60,940 nt of DNA from Frankia sp. R82. GTDB taxonomy: Bacteria > Actinomycetota > Actinomycetes > Frankiales > Frankiaceae. Made by a program: the position numbers and the translations under genes. The stretch covers positions 1 through 60,940 of the forward strand of contig NZ_JAMQQG010000005.1 in NCBI RefSeq assembly GCF_023716925.1. The letters are read 5' to 3'. Positions 42,138 through 50,638 of the stretch are shown in pieces. The first letter of the stretch is position 1. Each line of letters starts with the position of its first letter. The notes below the pieces were generated by a model, which was not told the origin of the DNA, searched no databases, and saw only the letters and a program-made list of their open reading frames with translations.

Positions 42138-43142
42138 ATGATCGAAGGCATGAGCTTCCACCGCGTCGTGGCGTACGCCGCACCGGGCGTCACCGCACTT
42201 GGACTTGGGATCGTCAACGCCGTCTTCGGGCCCCGCCCTGATGATCCTGGCTTCGATCTCGCGATCTGTGCCCACCAGCCCGGCCCGCTGCTGACCGATC
42301 TCGGCCTGGCACTGCGGGTGGACCACGGTCTTGACCTGCTGACCACGGCCGATCTGGTCATCGTCCTACCGGCGGTCGACTATCACGTGGCGGCTTCGCA
42401 CCCGGTGCTGCCCAGGCTGCGTGCGGCCCATGAGCGTGGCGCGATCATGGCCGCCCATTGTGTCGGCACGTTCGCGCTGGCGGCGGCCGGCCTTCTCAGC
42501 GGCCTGCGAGTGACCACCCACTGGCAGTTCGCCGACGAACTCGCCGACCGCCATCCCGAGGTGAGGGTCGAGCCGGAAGCGCTCTACCTCGACGAGGGTT
42601 CGATCGTTACCGGAGCGGGCGCTGCGGCGGGCATGGACATGTGCCTGCACCTCGTCCGCCGCGACCACGGCGCCGGACGCGCGAACATGATCGCCCGCGG
42701 CCTGGTGGTCGCGCCGCACCGCGACGGCGGGCAGGCCCAGTACATCAGCGCACCGGTGCCCTCGACCAGCGCAGACGAACGCCTGGCGGCGGTGCTCGCC
42801 TGGGCCCGGGCCCATCTGGACCGCGAGCTGTCGCTCGACATCCTCGCCGCCCGAGCCCTGACCAGCCGCCGTTCCTTCGTACGCCACTTCAGATCCGCCA
42901 CCGGCACCTCGCCGCATGCCTGGCTGCGTGATCAGCGGCTGGCTCTCGCGGAGGAACTGTTGGAGACGACCGACCTGTCCGTCGAGCAGATCGCCACCCG
43001 GGTCGGCTACCGCAACGCGGCCGTGCTGCGGGAACAGTTCGTCCGGCGTCGCGGAGTGTCACCCCGGGCCTATCGGCGCACCTTCGCCGGCTCCGCGCGC
43101 AGGGCCCGTCCCGGCAACGACCTGGCGGACCCGCCGCGGTGA
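42138..43142 (+). CDS. GlxA family transcriptional regulator (DJ-1/PfpI + AraC)
   Basis: The product is 334 residues. Residues about 1-190 form a DJ-1/PfpI-like domain (VVAYAAPGVTALGLGIVNAV; GAIMAAHCVGTFALAAAGLL with the nucleophile-elbow Cys; ITGAGAAAGMDMCLHLVR). Residues about 225-325 carry two AraC helix-turn-helices (LDRELSLDILAARALTSRRS; LSVEQIATRVGYRNAAVLRE) and end RRGVSPRAYRRTFAG. It is probably an activator of the divergent NmrA-like gene. ATG 42138 is used; ATG 42150 (MSFHR) is possible. The stop abuts the convergent TetR stop exactly. Confidence 0.91.
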   Translation: MIEGMSFHRVVAYAAPGVTALGLGIVNAVFGPRPDDPGFDLAICAHQPGPLLTDLGLALRVDHGLDLLTTADLVIVLPAVDYHVAASHPVLPRLRAAHERGAIMAAHCVGTFALAAAGLLSGLRVTTHWQFADELADRHPEVRVEPEALYLDEGSIVTGAGAAAGMDMCLHLVRRDHGAGRANMIARGLVVAPHRDGGQAQYISAPVPSTSADERLAAVLAWARAHLDRELSLDILAARALTSRRSFVRHFRSATGTSPHAWLRDQRLALAEELLETTDLSVEQIATRVGYRNAAVLREQFVRRRGVSPRAYRRTFAGSARRARPGNDLADPPR

Positions 43143-43772
43143 TCAGACGGAGCTGTCGGTGTGCCCGGCCAGGAACACGCCGGCACGGGCGGCGGCCGCG
43201 GCGGCCTTGGCGGCTCGGTCGGCCGCGGCTTCGTCCGGTAGCTCCCCGTGGGTCAGCAGGCGGTAGTAGAGCGGGGCGGAGACGGCGCGGATGACCTCGC
43301 GCGGATCGGTTCCCGCCGGCACGTCGCCACGATCGATCGCCTGAGCCACGCACGGCGCCCATTCGGTCACCCGGGAGTCGTAGAACTGGCGCAGGGCCCG
43401 CGCGGTGGGCTCGTCCCAGGTTGCGGCAGCGATCACCGCGGTGAACAGGGCGCCCTGGCGGGGGTCGCGGAGGGTTCGCCGGACGAGGTCGGCATTGGCC
43501 CGCAGATCCCCGAGCAGATCGCCGGTCTCGGTGTGTGGCACGGACTCCTGCGCCAGCTCGATCAGCAGATCGGCCATCAGTGCGGCGATCGACCCCCACC
43601 GCCGGTAGACGGTGGTCTTGCCGACGCCGGCGCGGCGCGCCACATCGGCCAGGTCCAGCTGGGCGAAACCGCGCTCGGCCAGGGCGTCTCCGGCTGCCCG
43701 CAGCACGCTGGCCCGCACCCGCGCGGTGCGTCCGCCAGGTCGGATGGTTCCCGACCCGCTGCCCTCGCCCAC
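43143..43772 (-). CDS. TetR family transcriptional regulator
   Basis: The product is a 209-residue protein from GTG 43772. The helix-turn-helix is VLRAAGDALAERGFAQLDLA, then DVARRAGVGKTTVYRRWGSI. The C-terminal ligand domain (GDLLGDLRANADLVRRTLRD; ARALRQFYDSRVTEWAPCVA; VIRAVSAPLYYRLLTHGELP) is of the TetR_C_16/ScbR-like type. It is divergent from an aldo/keto reductase. The 90-bp intergenic region holds dyads with a TAACGG core, probably its operators. Confidence 0.92.
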   Translation of the reverse strand: MGEGSGSGTIRPGGRTARVRASVLRAAGDALAERGFAQLDLADVARRAGVGKTTVYRRWGSIAALMADLLIELAQESVPHTETGDLLGDLRANADLVRRTLRDPRQGALFTAVIAAATWDEPTARALRQFYDSRVTEWAPCVAQAIDRGDVPAGTDPREVIRAVSAPLYYRLLTHGELPDEAAADRAAKAAAAAARAGVFLAGHTDSSV

Positions 43773-43830
43773 AGTAATGGTTCTCCAGTTCCGTTAGCTC
43801 TTCGGTCGGTGGTACGGTGAGCCTCGATGT

Positions 43831-43852
43831 TAACGGAACCAGGGAACCGTTA
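43831..43852. promoter_or_regulatory. TetR operator dyad upstream of the aldo/keto reductase
   Basis: TAACGG-N10-CCGTTA is a perfect 6-bp inverted repeat ending about ten bases before the GTG start. A third copy of the half-site lies at 43788-43796 as GTTCCGTTA, so two dimers may bind across the divergent promoter. Confidence 0.78.
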
Positions 43853-43862
43853 GGTGGTTGCG

Positions 43863-44921
43863 GTGGAGTATCGACGGCTGGGAGCATCCGGGCTGCTGGT
43901 TCCGGCGCTGAGCTTCGGCGCCGGCACGTTCGGCGGTCACGGTCCGCTGTTCGGCGCCTGGGGCACCACAGATGTCGACCAGGCGCGGCGCCTGGTCGAC
44001 ATCTGCCTGGACGCGGGCGTCGCCATGTTCGACACCGCCGACGTCTACTCCGACGGCGCCTCCGAGCGGGTGCTCGGCGCGGCCATCAAGGGCCGACGGG
44101 ACCAGGTGCTCGTTTCCACCAAGGCGAGTCTGCCCACCGGCGACGGCCCGAACGACGCGGGTTCGTCGCGCACCCGGCTGATCACCGCGTGTGACGCTGC
44201 CCTGCGCCGGCTTGACACCGACTACCTCGACCTCTTCCAGCTGCACGCCTTCGACGCCGGTACGCCGATCGAGGAGGTGCTGTCCACCCTGAACGACCTG
44301 GTGCGGGCCGGCAAGATTCGGTATCTCGGGGTGTCCAACTTCGCCGGCTGGCAGCTCATGAAATCTCTCGGCATCGCCGAGAAAAACGGGTATCCGCGCT
44401 ATGTCGCACACCAGGTCTACTACTCGCTGGTCGGTCGCGACTACGAGTGGGAGCTGCTGCCGCTGGGTCTTGACCAGGGTGTCGGCGCGATCGTCTGGAG
44501 CCCGCTGGGCTGGGGCCGACTGACCGGGCGAATTCGTCGTGGTCAGCCGCTGCCCGCCGGCAGTCGCCTGCACGCCACCGCCGACTTCGGACCGCCGGTG
44601 GACGACGAGTACCTGTTCACCGTGGTCGACGTGCTCGACGAGATCGCCGCGGAAACCGGCCGGGCCGTGCCGCAGATCGCGCTCAACTGGCTGCTGTCGC
44701 GACCGACGGTCGCCTCCGTCATCATCGGCGCCCGGGACGAGGCGCAGCTGCGCCAGAACCTCGGCGCCGTCGGCTGGTCACTGACCACGCAACAACGGAC
44801 CCGGCTGGACGCGGCCAGCGCCCGCACCGTCCCGTACCCGTACTTCCCGTACTACCGGCAGGAGGGCTTTGCCCGGCTGAACCCGCCACTGGTCCAAGCT
44901 TCGGGCCGAAATTCTACCTAA
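43863..44921 (+). CDS. Aldo/keto reductase
   Basis: The product is 352 residues from GTG 43863 (AGGTGG upstream; GTG 43854 is an alternative). It begins VEYRRLGASGLLVPALSFGA. The catalytic tetrad is present: Asp and Tyr in AMFDTADVYSDGASERVLG, Lys in LVSTKASLPTG, and His in LDLFQLHAFDAGT. The cofactor loop near the C-terminus is SRPTVASVIIGARDEAQLRQ. It is an NADPH-dependent carbonyl reductase of the Tas/YajO-like group. It is the likely target of the divergent TetR. Its 3' end overlaps the next convergent gene by eight bases. Confidence 0.94.
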   Translation: MEYRRLGASGLLVPALSFGAGTFGGHGPLFGAWGTTDVDQARRLVDICLDAGVAMFDTADVYSDGASERVLGAAIKGRRDQVLVSTKASLPTGDGPNDAGSSRTRLITACDAALRRLDTDYLDLFQLHAFDAGTPIEEVLSTLNDLVRAGKIRYLGVSNFAGWQLMKSLGIAEKNGYPRYVAHQVYYSLVGRDYEWELLPLGLDQGVGAIVWSPLGWGRLTGRIRRGQPLPAGSRLHATADFGPPVDDEYLFTVVDVLDEIAAETGRAVPQIALNWLLSRPTVASVIIGARDEAQLRQNLGAVGWSLTTQQRTRLDAASARTVPYPYFPYYRQEGFARLNPPLVQASGRNST

Positions 44922-45360
44922 TGGTGTAAGTCATGTCTCCGGTGAGGTAGAACTGTCTCGACGGTACTGCTGTGAAGCGAGATATGCCGTTGCGTTCAAT
45001 GAGGTGTGGGACGGCGTCGAAGCATCTTCTGATCCGAAAGGTCTCCCCCTTGATGATGGATCCTGCTGGCATCCCCACGGCAAAGGTTCGGTCGCTGTTG
45101 TGCCACTGGCGACTGCCTTTTGATGTGCGAGCGTAAATGCGGAAGGCGTAACCGATCAGGGGTACTGCATGCTCCCAGGCGAACTGGTCGCCGGCCCGAA
45201 CGAATCCCCATCCGATCGACAGGTCCGACTCGGGGTAGCAGATGGCAAAATAAGCGTTCTTCTCTGATCTGTTCACGATCGAGAAACTTTTTGGTCGACC
45301 TTTGTTTACGTACTCGGCAATCTTGAGAGTGAGTGTCCCGGCGGCAAGCTCAATGGCCAT
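44914..45360 (-). CDS. Hypothetical, DUF1036-like protein
   Basis: The product is a 148-residue protein from an ATG with GGGGGAA upstream. The core (SFSIVNRSEKNAYFAICYPE; IGWGFVRAGDQFAWEHAVPL; FRIYARTSKGSRQWHNSDRT; FAVG) resembles the DUF1036 pattern of an aromatic-rich beta sandwich (Gly-Trp-Gly, Tyr-Ala-Arg, Trp...F-x-V), but only loosely. Codon usage includes many A/T-ending codons unlike its neighbours, suggesting recent acquisition. It overlaps the end of the aldo/keto reductase. Function unknown. Confidence 0.6.
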   Translation of the reverse strand: MAIELAAGTLTLKIAEYVNKGRPKSFSIVNRSEKNAYFAICYPESDLSIGWGFVRAGDQFAWEHAVPLIGYAFRIYARTSKGSRQWHNSDRTFAVGMPAGSIIKGETFRIRRCFDAVPHLIERNGISRFTAVPSRQFYLTGDMTYTIR

Positions 45361-45672
45361 GGTCGTGTTCCCCCGTCCAGCCCAACCGTGTCATCCTGTC
45401 GGCATGATATGTCAGGAACAGTACGGCCATGTGTACGTCTGAACGATCAGGGAGGTGTACCAGCTTCACACCCGTTACGGCTACGGCAGGTTGCCGTTTC
45501 TCCGCCACGACAACATCATCGGTTGTGGGTCGGGTCGCTCCCGGCCGAGCGCCCAACGGTGGGCGATCTCTCTGGTCGGCCCCGTCGTACGCTGAACATC
45601 GCGGTGGTAGATGCCAGATGGGGCACAGCGTCTTCCCGGGCGTTGCACCTCGGAGGACGGAGGATCCGGCAC
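45361..45672. other. Divergent intergenic region
   Basis: This is about 310 bp between two divergently transcribed genes. No supported gene or clear promoter was seen. A purine-rich ribosome binding region (GGAGGACGGAGGATCCGG) precedes the SDR-like start. Confidence 0.4.
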
Positions 45673-46515
45673 ATGGCTACGGCGGTAATCACTGGTGGCA
45701 CTGACGGCATCGGCAGGGCACTTGCCGATGAGTACCTCCGCCACGGGTTCGAAGTGCTCGTCATCGGCCGTGACGAGCGCAAGGGCAGAGCATTCACCGA
45801 CGCCGGCGAACGAGCGCGGTTCGTCAGTGCCGACCTGAGCAGTGTGGCGGAGAACCGCCGCCTGGCCGAGCACATCGCCGGGCAGTACCCATCCCTTGAT
45901 GTTCTGGTGCTCGGTGCGCGATATCACCGGTCGAACCGTGTGCTGACCGCGGACGGGTTCGAGAGCAGCTTCGCGCTGTTCTACCTGAGCAGGTTCCTGC
46001 TCAGCCATGGCCTGGTCGGCCCGCTGGGTCGCGCCGAGAAACCGGTCGTACTCAACTTCGGGGGCGCCGGGCAGACCGGGCCGGTCCGCTGGGACGATCT
46101 CCAACTGGAACACGGATATCACGGTGTCAGGGCGATGGGTCATGCCGGCCGGCTCAACGACCTGCTCGGTGTCGACTTCGCGGACACCTACGCCGACACC
46201 GGCATCCGGTATGTGCTGAACCACCCGGGCGTGGTCGTCACGAGCTTCGCTGGGGAGTACGACCCGGTGACCGCCGAGCAGGTCGATCACCTGCGGATCA
46301 CCGGAAAGCCGGTCGCGACCGCCGTCGCGCAGATCCTTCCGTTCCTCGGTGCGACCGGCGAGGGCCAGAACGGCGAGGCCCAGGGCGGCCTGACCGCCGT
46401 CCTGGAAGGTCACCGCGTGCCGCTGGAGCCGGGGGTGTGGAACCTCGGCGAGGCCCGCCGCCTGCGCGACCTGACTCGCGACCTGCTGGCCCAGGCAGAT
46501 CGTCGACTGGCCTGA
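45673..46515 (+). CDS. Atypical SDR-family oxidoreductase lacking the Tyr-x3-Lys pair
   Basis: The product is a 280-residue protein from ATG 45673 (GGAGG ten bases upstream). The cofactor-binding motif TAVITGGTDGIGRALADEYL and strand/loop VLVIGRDERKGRAF are normal, and the NNAG region is replaced by LVLGARYHRSN. At the active site the chain reads VVLNFGGAGQTGPVRWDDLQ then YHGVRAMGHAGRLNDLLGVD, so the usual Ser, Tyr and Lys cannot be placed: S-x12-Y-x3-K has become G-x..-M-x3-G. It is likely a non-classical or inactive SDR, perhaps a ligand or redox sensor. It is convergent with the F420/NADP-type reductase gene. Confidence 0.72.
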   Translation: MATAVITGGTDGIGRALADEYLRHGFEVLVIGRDERKGRAFTDAGERARFVSADLSSVAENRRLAEHIAGQYPSLDVLVLGARYHRSNRVLTADGFESSFALFYLSRFLLSHGLVGPLGRAEKPVVLNFGGAGQTGPVRWDDLQLEHGYHGVRAMGHAGRLNDLLGVDFADTYADTGIRYVLNHPGVVVTSFAGEYDPVTAEQVDHLRITGKPVATAVAQILPFLGATGEGQNGEAQGGLTAVLEGHRVPLEPGVWNLGEARRLRDLTRDLLAQADRRLA

Positions 46516-46528
46516 ATGTCGGTGCCGG

Positions 46529-47194
46529 TCAGGCGGACACCGTTCCCGTGGGGACGTGGGGAACGGCCGAAGCGGGATCAACACCGGCGAACGCCAGCCC
46601 GATGACGAAGCCCGCGACCTCCTCGAGCTGACGTGCCCGGTTCAGCGGCCCCAGCACGGCCGGTATACCGCCGACGTCCCGAATCAGATCGCTGGTGACC
46701 CGCAACGCGGCTGCGTCATCGCCACAGATCGCCACAGTCGGCGCTGGTGCCGGTGCCGGCGCCTTGCCGGCGGAAACGCGTGTCCACTGGTCGGCCGCGA
46801 AAAGATGAAATGCCTTCACGACGTGGGCACCGGGCGCGGCTGCGGCGATCCGGCTGGCCGCCGAGCTGCCGTCCTCGGGTAGCAGGACGCCGACACCGTG
46901 CTCGACCGCGTTCGTCGGATCGATCAACGGCGTACCCGCGAGCGTGCCCTCGGCGGCGCCGGCGAGCTGGAGAACGTCCTCGACGCCGGCCCACAACACG
47001 GCGAGCAGAACCGCGTCGCGTTCGGTGACGGCCTCCCGCGGGCTGCCCGCCCGGGTCGTCCCGCCCAGACGTTCGGCGAGCGCGTCAGCCCTGGCCCGTG
47101 AGCGCCCGCCGATCACCAGTTCGTGCCCGGCCCGAGCCCAGCCTCGACCGAGGCCCTCGGCCAGAGTTCCCGTTCCCAGAATCCCGATGCGCAT
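46529..47194 (-). CDS. NADPH-dependent F420 reductase-like (NPDR/FNO-type) protein
   Basis: The product is a 221-residue protein from ATG 47194 (GCAGGAG upstream). It opens MRIGILGTGTLAEGLGRGWA, then GHELVIGGRSRARADALAER, the coenzyme-F420:NADP oxidoreductase signature. It continues VLLAVLWAGVEDVLQLAG, LIDPTNAVEHGVGVLLPED and VVKAFHLFAADQWTRVSAG. Such enzymes pass hydride between F420 and NADP, although many actinobacterial paralogues act on other substrates. It is divergent from a HxlR regulator with a dyad in between, so that regulator is its probable controller. Confidence 0.9.
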   Translation of the reverse strand: MRIGILGTGTLAEGLGRGWARAGHELVIGGRSRARADALAERLGGTTRAGSPREAVTERDAVLLAVLWAGVEDVLQLAGAAEGTLAGTPLIDPTNAVEHGVGVLLPEDGSSAASRIAAAAPGAHVVKAFHLFAADQWTRVSAGKAPAPAPAPTVAICGDDAAALRVTSDLIRDVGGIPAVLGPLNRARQLEEVAGFVIGLAFAGVDPASAVPHVPTGTVSA

Positions 47195-47257
47195 GGTTCT
47201 CCTGCTCCGTCGTCTCCGTGCCCGTGCCGACCGTTCGAGGCCGACAGTTTCGGAACC

Positions 47258-47275
47258 AACGGTAGGAAGACCGTT
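47258..47275. promoter_or_regulatory. HxlR operator dyad
   Basis: AACGGT-N6-ACCGTT is a perfect 6-bp inverted repeat centred between the reductase and HxlR starts. Its position on the shared divergent promoter suits HxlR binding. Confidence 0.72.
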
Positions 47276-47308
47276 ACGCACCAGTCGGTGCGTGCGAGGC
47301 CTGCGACC

Positions 47309-47704
47309 ATGGCAGGGATGAGCGAGTCCGAACCGCACTGCGAGGCGCTGGTCGCCGACTGCCGGCTCCGGGCCGCGACCGACCTGTTCGCCCACACCTG
47401 GGACCCGGTCGTGCTGGCCGCGCTGCGACCGGGCCCCCGCCGGCGCCGCGAGCTGCGGGCTGCCATCGGCGGTCTCAGCGACAAGGTCCTGACCGAGACG
47501 CTGCGCCGACTGTGCGCACGAGGCCTGGTGGACCGACGTGCCTTCGCGCAGGCCCCACCGCGGGTCGAGTACGCACTGACCCCGCTGGGGCGCAGCCTCG
47601 TCGAAGGCCCGATGCAGGCGCTCGGCGCCTGGATCCTCGAACACGGCGACGCGCTGCTCATGGCCGAAGAGAACGGGATGGAACCCGGATCCACGGGGAG
47701 CTGA
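47309..47704 (+). CDS. HxlR family transcriptional regulator
   Basis: The product is a 131-residue protein (MAGMSESEPHCEALVADCRL). It has a conserved early Cys, HTWDPVVLAALRPGPRRRRE, then LRAAIGGLSDKVLTETLRRL, and the wing ARGLVDRRAFAQAPPRVEYA, then LTPLGRSL. This is the MarR/HxlR winged-helix family, which often senses reactive electrophiles via the N-terminal Cys. It is divergent from the F420/NADP-type reductase. The next gene downstream is rph, about 200 bp away, apparently under separate control. Confidence 0.92.
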   Translation: MAGMSESEPHCEALVADCRLRAATDLFAHTWDPVVLAALRPGPRRRRELRAAIGGLSDKVLTETLRRLCARGLVDRRAFAQAPPRVEYALTPLGRSLVEGPMQALGAWILEHGDALLMAEENGMEPGSTGS

Positions 47705-47822
47705 ACCAGCCCGGCGGCGCGGCGCGCTGTGCGGCGAGATCAATGGCGAGATCGGCGAGCGAGGTCGATCAGGATTGCAGTGAAATCCCACTCCCCGCCA
47801 CTTCCAACATATAGCAGGCGGG

Positions 47823-47841
47823 GGGGCTTGCCGCAAGACCC
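47823..47841. promoter_or_regulatory. Rifamycin-associated element (RAE)
   Basis: GGGGCTTGCCGCAAGACCC is a 19-bp imperfect inverted repeat (arms GGG-x-CTTGC and GCAAG-x-CCC). It matches the rifamycin-associated element found upstream of rph and other rifamycin-resistance genes in actinomycetes, as recalled from the literature. It sits 67 bp before the rph start, just after an AT-rich ACATATAGC. Confidence 0.85.
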
Positions 47842-47908
47842 GGGTCGTGCTGCAGAATCGCCGGCTGGACCAGGAATGGACGAGGGAACCCGGCTCGGAG
47901 GTATCGCG

Positions 47909-50533
47909 TTGAGCGAGCGGCATGTGTTCTCTCTGCAGGAGATCGACGAGACGCAGGCAGCGATCGTCGGCGGCAAGGGCGCGCATCTGGGGGCGCTGTC
48001 GCGGGTCGAGGGCATCCGAGTGCCGGCCGGCTTCTGCGTGACGACGGGGGCGTTTCGGCGGATCGTGGCGAAAGTACCTTCGATCGACGATCGGCTCGAT
48101 CGACTGTCGCGGCTGGACCCGGACGACCGGGCGGCGATCCGCACGCTCAGCGCGCAACTGCGCCGGACCATCGAAGAGACCGCCATCTCGGATGATGTCG
48201 TGGCGGCGATCACTCAGGCTCTCGCCCGGCTCGGCGCGCAGGCTGCCTACGCAGTCCGATCCAGCGCGACGGCAGAGGACCTGCCGACGGCGTCCTTCGC
48301 CGGCCAGCAGGACACGTACCTCAACGTCATGGGGCCGCAGGCAATCCTGCGGCACGTCAGCCGGGCCTGGGCGTCGCTGTTCACCGAACGGGCCGTGATC
48401 TACCGTCAGCGCAACGACATCGACCACCGCGCGGTCCACATGGCGGTGATCGTGCAGCGGATGGTGTTCCCGCGGGCGGCCGGCATGCTGTTCACTGCCG
48501 ACCCCGTCACGTCCAACCGGAAGGTCGCCGCCGTGGAGGCGGGTTTCGGCCTCGGCGAGGCTCTGGTCGCCGGTCTGGTGAATCCGGATGTCTTTCAGGT
48601 GCGCGACGGCGAGATCATCGCCAGGGCCATCGCCGCCAGGCCGCGGGCGGTTCACGCCTCGCCGGCGGGCGGGACGCGGACGATCGATCCGGAGCACCAG
48701 GAGCAGCCGGCTCTCACCGATGAGCAGGTTGTGCGGCTCGTGCGGCTCGGCCGGCGAATCGAGGCCCACTTCGGCTGCCCCCAGGACATCGAATGGTGCC
48801 TGGACGACGACGGATTCCAGATCGTGCAGAGTAGGCCGATCACCACGCTGTTCCCCATCCCCGAGGCCGGCGACGGGGAAAACCGCGTCTACCTCTCCGT
48901 CGGCCATCAGCAGATGATGACCGACGCGATGAAACCACTGGGGCTTTCCTTCTGGCAGCTGACGACCCCCGCGCCCGTGGCCGAGGCCGGTGGCCGCCTG
49001 TTCGTCGACGTCACCCGAAGGCTGGCCGAGCCGACGAGCCGCGCCGCCCTGCTGGAACTCATCGGGCGATCCGATCCGCTGACCGGGGACGCGCTGCAGA
49101 CCATCCTCGCGCGTGACGGCTTCGTCCGGCCGGCCCCGCGCGACGTTTCCGCCAGGCCACTGGCTGGTGGTGTGCCAGACCCGATCGAGACCGATCCGGC
49201 CGTCGTCACCGAACTGATCGAGCGCAGCGAGGCGTCCGTCGCCGCCGTGGAACGCGACATCCAGGCGAAGTCCGGCGAAGCGCTGCTCGACTTCATCCGG
49301 ACGGACATCCAGGAGCTCAGGCGGATCCTGTTCGATCCGCGCAGCCACCAGGTGTTCATGTCGGCGATGGAGGCCACCTGGTGGCTCAACGAGCGGCTGG
49401 AGGCGTGGCTGGGCGAGAAGAACGCGGCGGACGCGCTCACGCAGTCCGTGCCCCACAACGTCACCTCGGAGATGGGGCTGGCACTGCTCGACGTCGCCGA
49501 CGCGATCCGCCCACATCCGGACGTGGTGAAACGTCTGCAGCACCTTGCGGACGATGGTTTCGAGGACGGAGGTTTCCAGACCGGGTCCGGTTTCCTGGAC
49601 GAACTTTCCGGGCTCGAGGGCGGGCAGGCGGCACGAGACGCCATGGATGCCTGGCTCGACCAATACGGTATGCGCTGCGTCGGCGAGATCGACATCACGC
49701 GACCGCGGTGGCGTGAACGCCCCGCCGCACTGGTGCCTCTGATTCTCGGCAACATCAGGAACTTCGAGCCGGGGGAGAGCCGACGGCGCTTCAAGCGGGG
49801 CTGGCAGGAAGCCTGGGGGAAGGAACAGGAGCTGCTGGAGCGCCTGCGCGCCGGGCCGGACGGGGAGTACCGGGCCGAGGAGACGAAACGGATGATCGAC
49901 CGGGTTCGGACGTTCATCGGATACCGGGAGTATCCGAAGTACGGAATGATCAGCCGTTACTTCGTGTACAAGCGGGCCCTGATGCGGGAGGCCGAGCGCC
50001 TCGTGCAGGCCCGGGTGCTTCGTGCGCGGGAGGACATCTTCTACCTCACGTTCGGGGAACTTCACGATGTCGTACGCACCAGTCGGGTCGATGACCAGCT
50101 CATCGACCGGCGCAGGGACGCGTTCCGGTCGTACCAGGCGCTCACGCCGCCCCGGGTGCTCACGTCCGACGGAGAAGGCGTCGTCGGGGCATACCGGCGC
50201 GACGACGTACCGGCCGGCGCGCTGATCGGACTACCGGTCTCCGCCGGGACGGTCGAAGGTCGGGCCCGCGTCATCCTGGACCTGGCCCGAGCCGTCCTCG
50301 AACCGGGCGACATCCTCGTCACCGCCCACACGGACCCCAGCTGGACGCCCCTGTTTGTCGCCATCGCAGGCCTGGTGACGGAGGTCGGTGGCGTGATGAC
50401 CCACGGCTCGGTGATCGCCCGGGAATACGGGCTGCCGGCCGTCGTCGGTGTGGTGGATGCCACCCGACTGATGTCCGACGGGCAGCGGATCCGCGTGCAC
50501 GGGACCGAGGGGTACGTCGAGATTCTGCCCTGA
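47909..50533 (+). CDS. rph: Rifamycin phosphotransferase
   Basis: The product is 874 residues from TTG 47909 (GGAGG six bases upstream; ATG 47876 is an alternative). The N-terminal ATP-grasp domain (VFSLQEIDETQAAIVGGKGA; AYAVRSSATAEDLPTASFAG; QRMVFPRAAGMLFTADPVTS; IEWCLDDDGFQIVQSRPITT) and the long rifamycin-binding middle are complete. The C-terminal swivelling domain carries the phospho-carrier His832 in TEVGGVMTHGSVIAREYGLP. Its distance to the C-terminus (42 residues) agrees with the Listeria Rph. The enzyme transfers the beta-phosphate of ATP to the C21 hydroxyl of rifamycins and inactivates them. The upstream RAE implies rifamycin-induced expression. Confidence 0.93.
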   Translation: MSERHVFSLQEIDETQAAIVGGKGAHLGALSRVEGIRVPAGFCVTTGAFRRIVAKVPSIDDRLDRLSRLDPDDRAAIRTLSAQLRRTIEETAISDDVVAAITQALARLGAQAAYAVRSSATAEDLPTASFAGQQDTYLNVMGPQAILRHVSRAWASLFTERAVIYRQRNDIDHRAVHMAVIVQRMVFPRAAGMLFTADPVTSNRKVAAVEAGFGLGEALVAGLVNPDVFQVRDGEIIARAIAARPRAVHASPAGGTRTIDPEHQEQPALTDEQVVRLVRLGRRIEAHFGCPQDIEWCLDDDGFQIVQSRPITTLFPIPEAGDGENRVYLSVGHQQMMTDAMKPLGLSFWQLTTPAPVAEAGGRLFVDVTRRLAEPTSRAALLELIGRSDPLTGDALQTILARDGFVRPAPRDVSARPLAGGVPDPIETDPAVVTELIERSEASVAAVERDIQAKSGEALLDFIRTDIQELRRILFDPRSHQVFMSAMEATWWLNERLEAWLGEKNAADALTQSVPHNVTSEMGLALLDVADAIRPHPDVVKRLQHLADDGFEDGGFQTGSGFLDELSGLEGGQAARDAMDAWLDQYGMRCVGEIDITRPRWRERPAALVPLILGNIRNFEPGESRRRFKRGWQEAWGKEQELLERLRAGPDGEYRAEETKRMIDRVRTFIGYREYPKYGMISRYFVYKRALMREAERLVQARVLRAREDIFYLTFGELHDVVRTSRVDDQLIDRRRDAFRSYQALTPPRVLTSDGEGVVGAYRRDDVPAGALIGLPVSAGTVEGRARVILDLARAVLEPGDILVTAHTDPSWTPLFVAIAGLVTEVGGVMTHGSVIAREYGLPAVVGVVDATRLMSDGQRIRVHGTEGYVEILP

Positions 50534-50638
50534 CCTGTCATACCGAGAACATCTGTGCGTGTGCTGTTTCGCATAGGCGTCGAGCGCATCAGGGATGGCG
50601 GTGCCGTTGTGCTCGGCCAGGTACGGGTCGGGTTCGGC

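Noticed and set aside
46529-50065. Single 1178-codon minus-strand reading
   Set aside because: Only the last 221 codons (from ATG 47194) resemble a protein; the rest is antisense of HxlR and rph.
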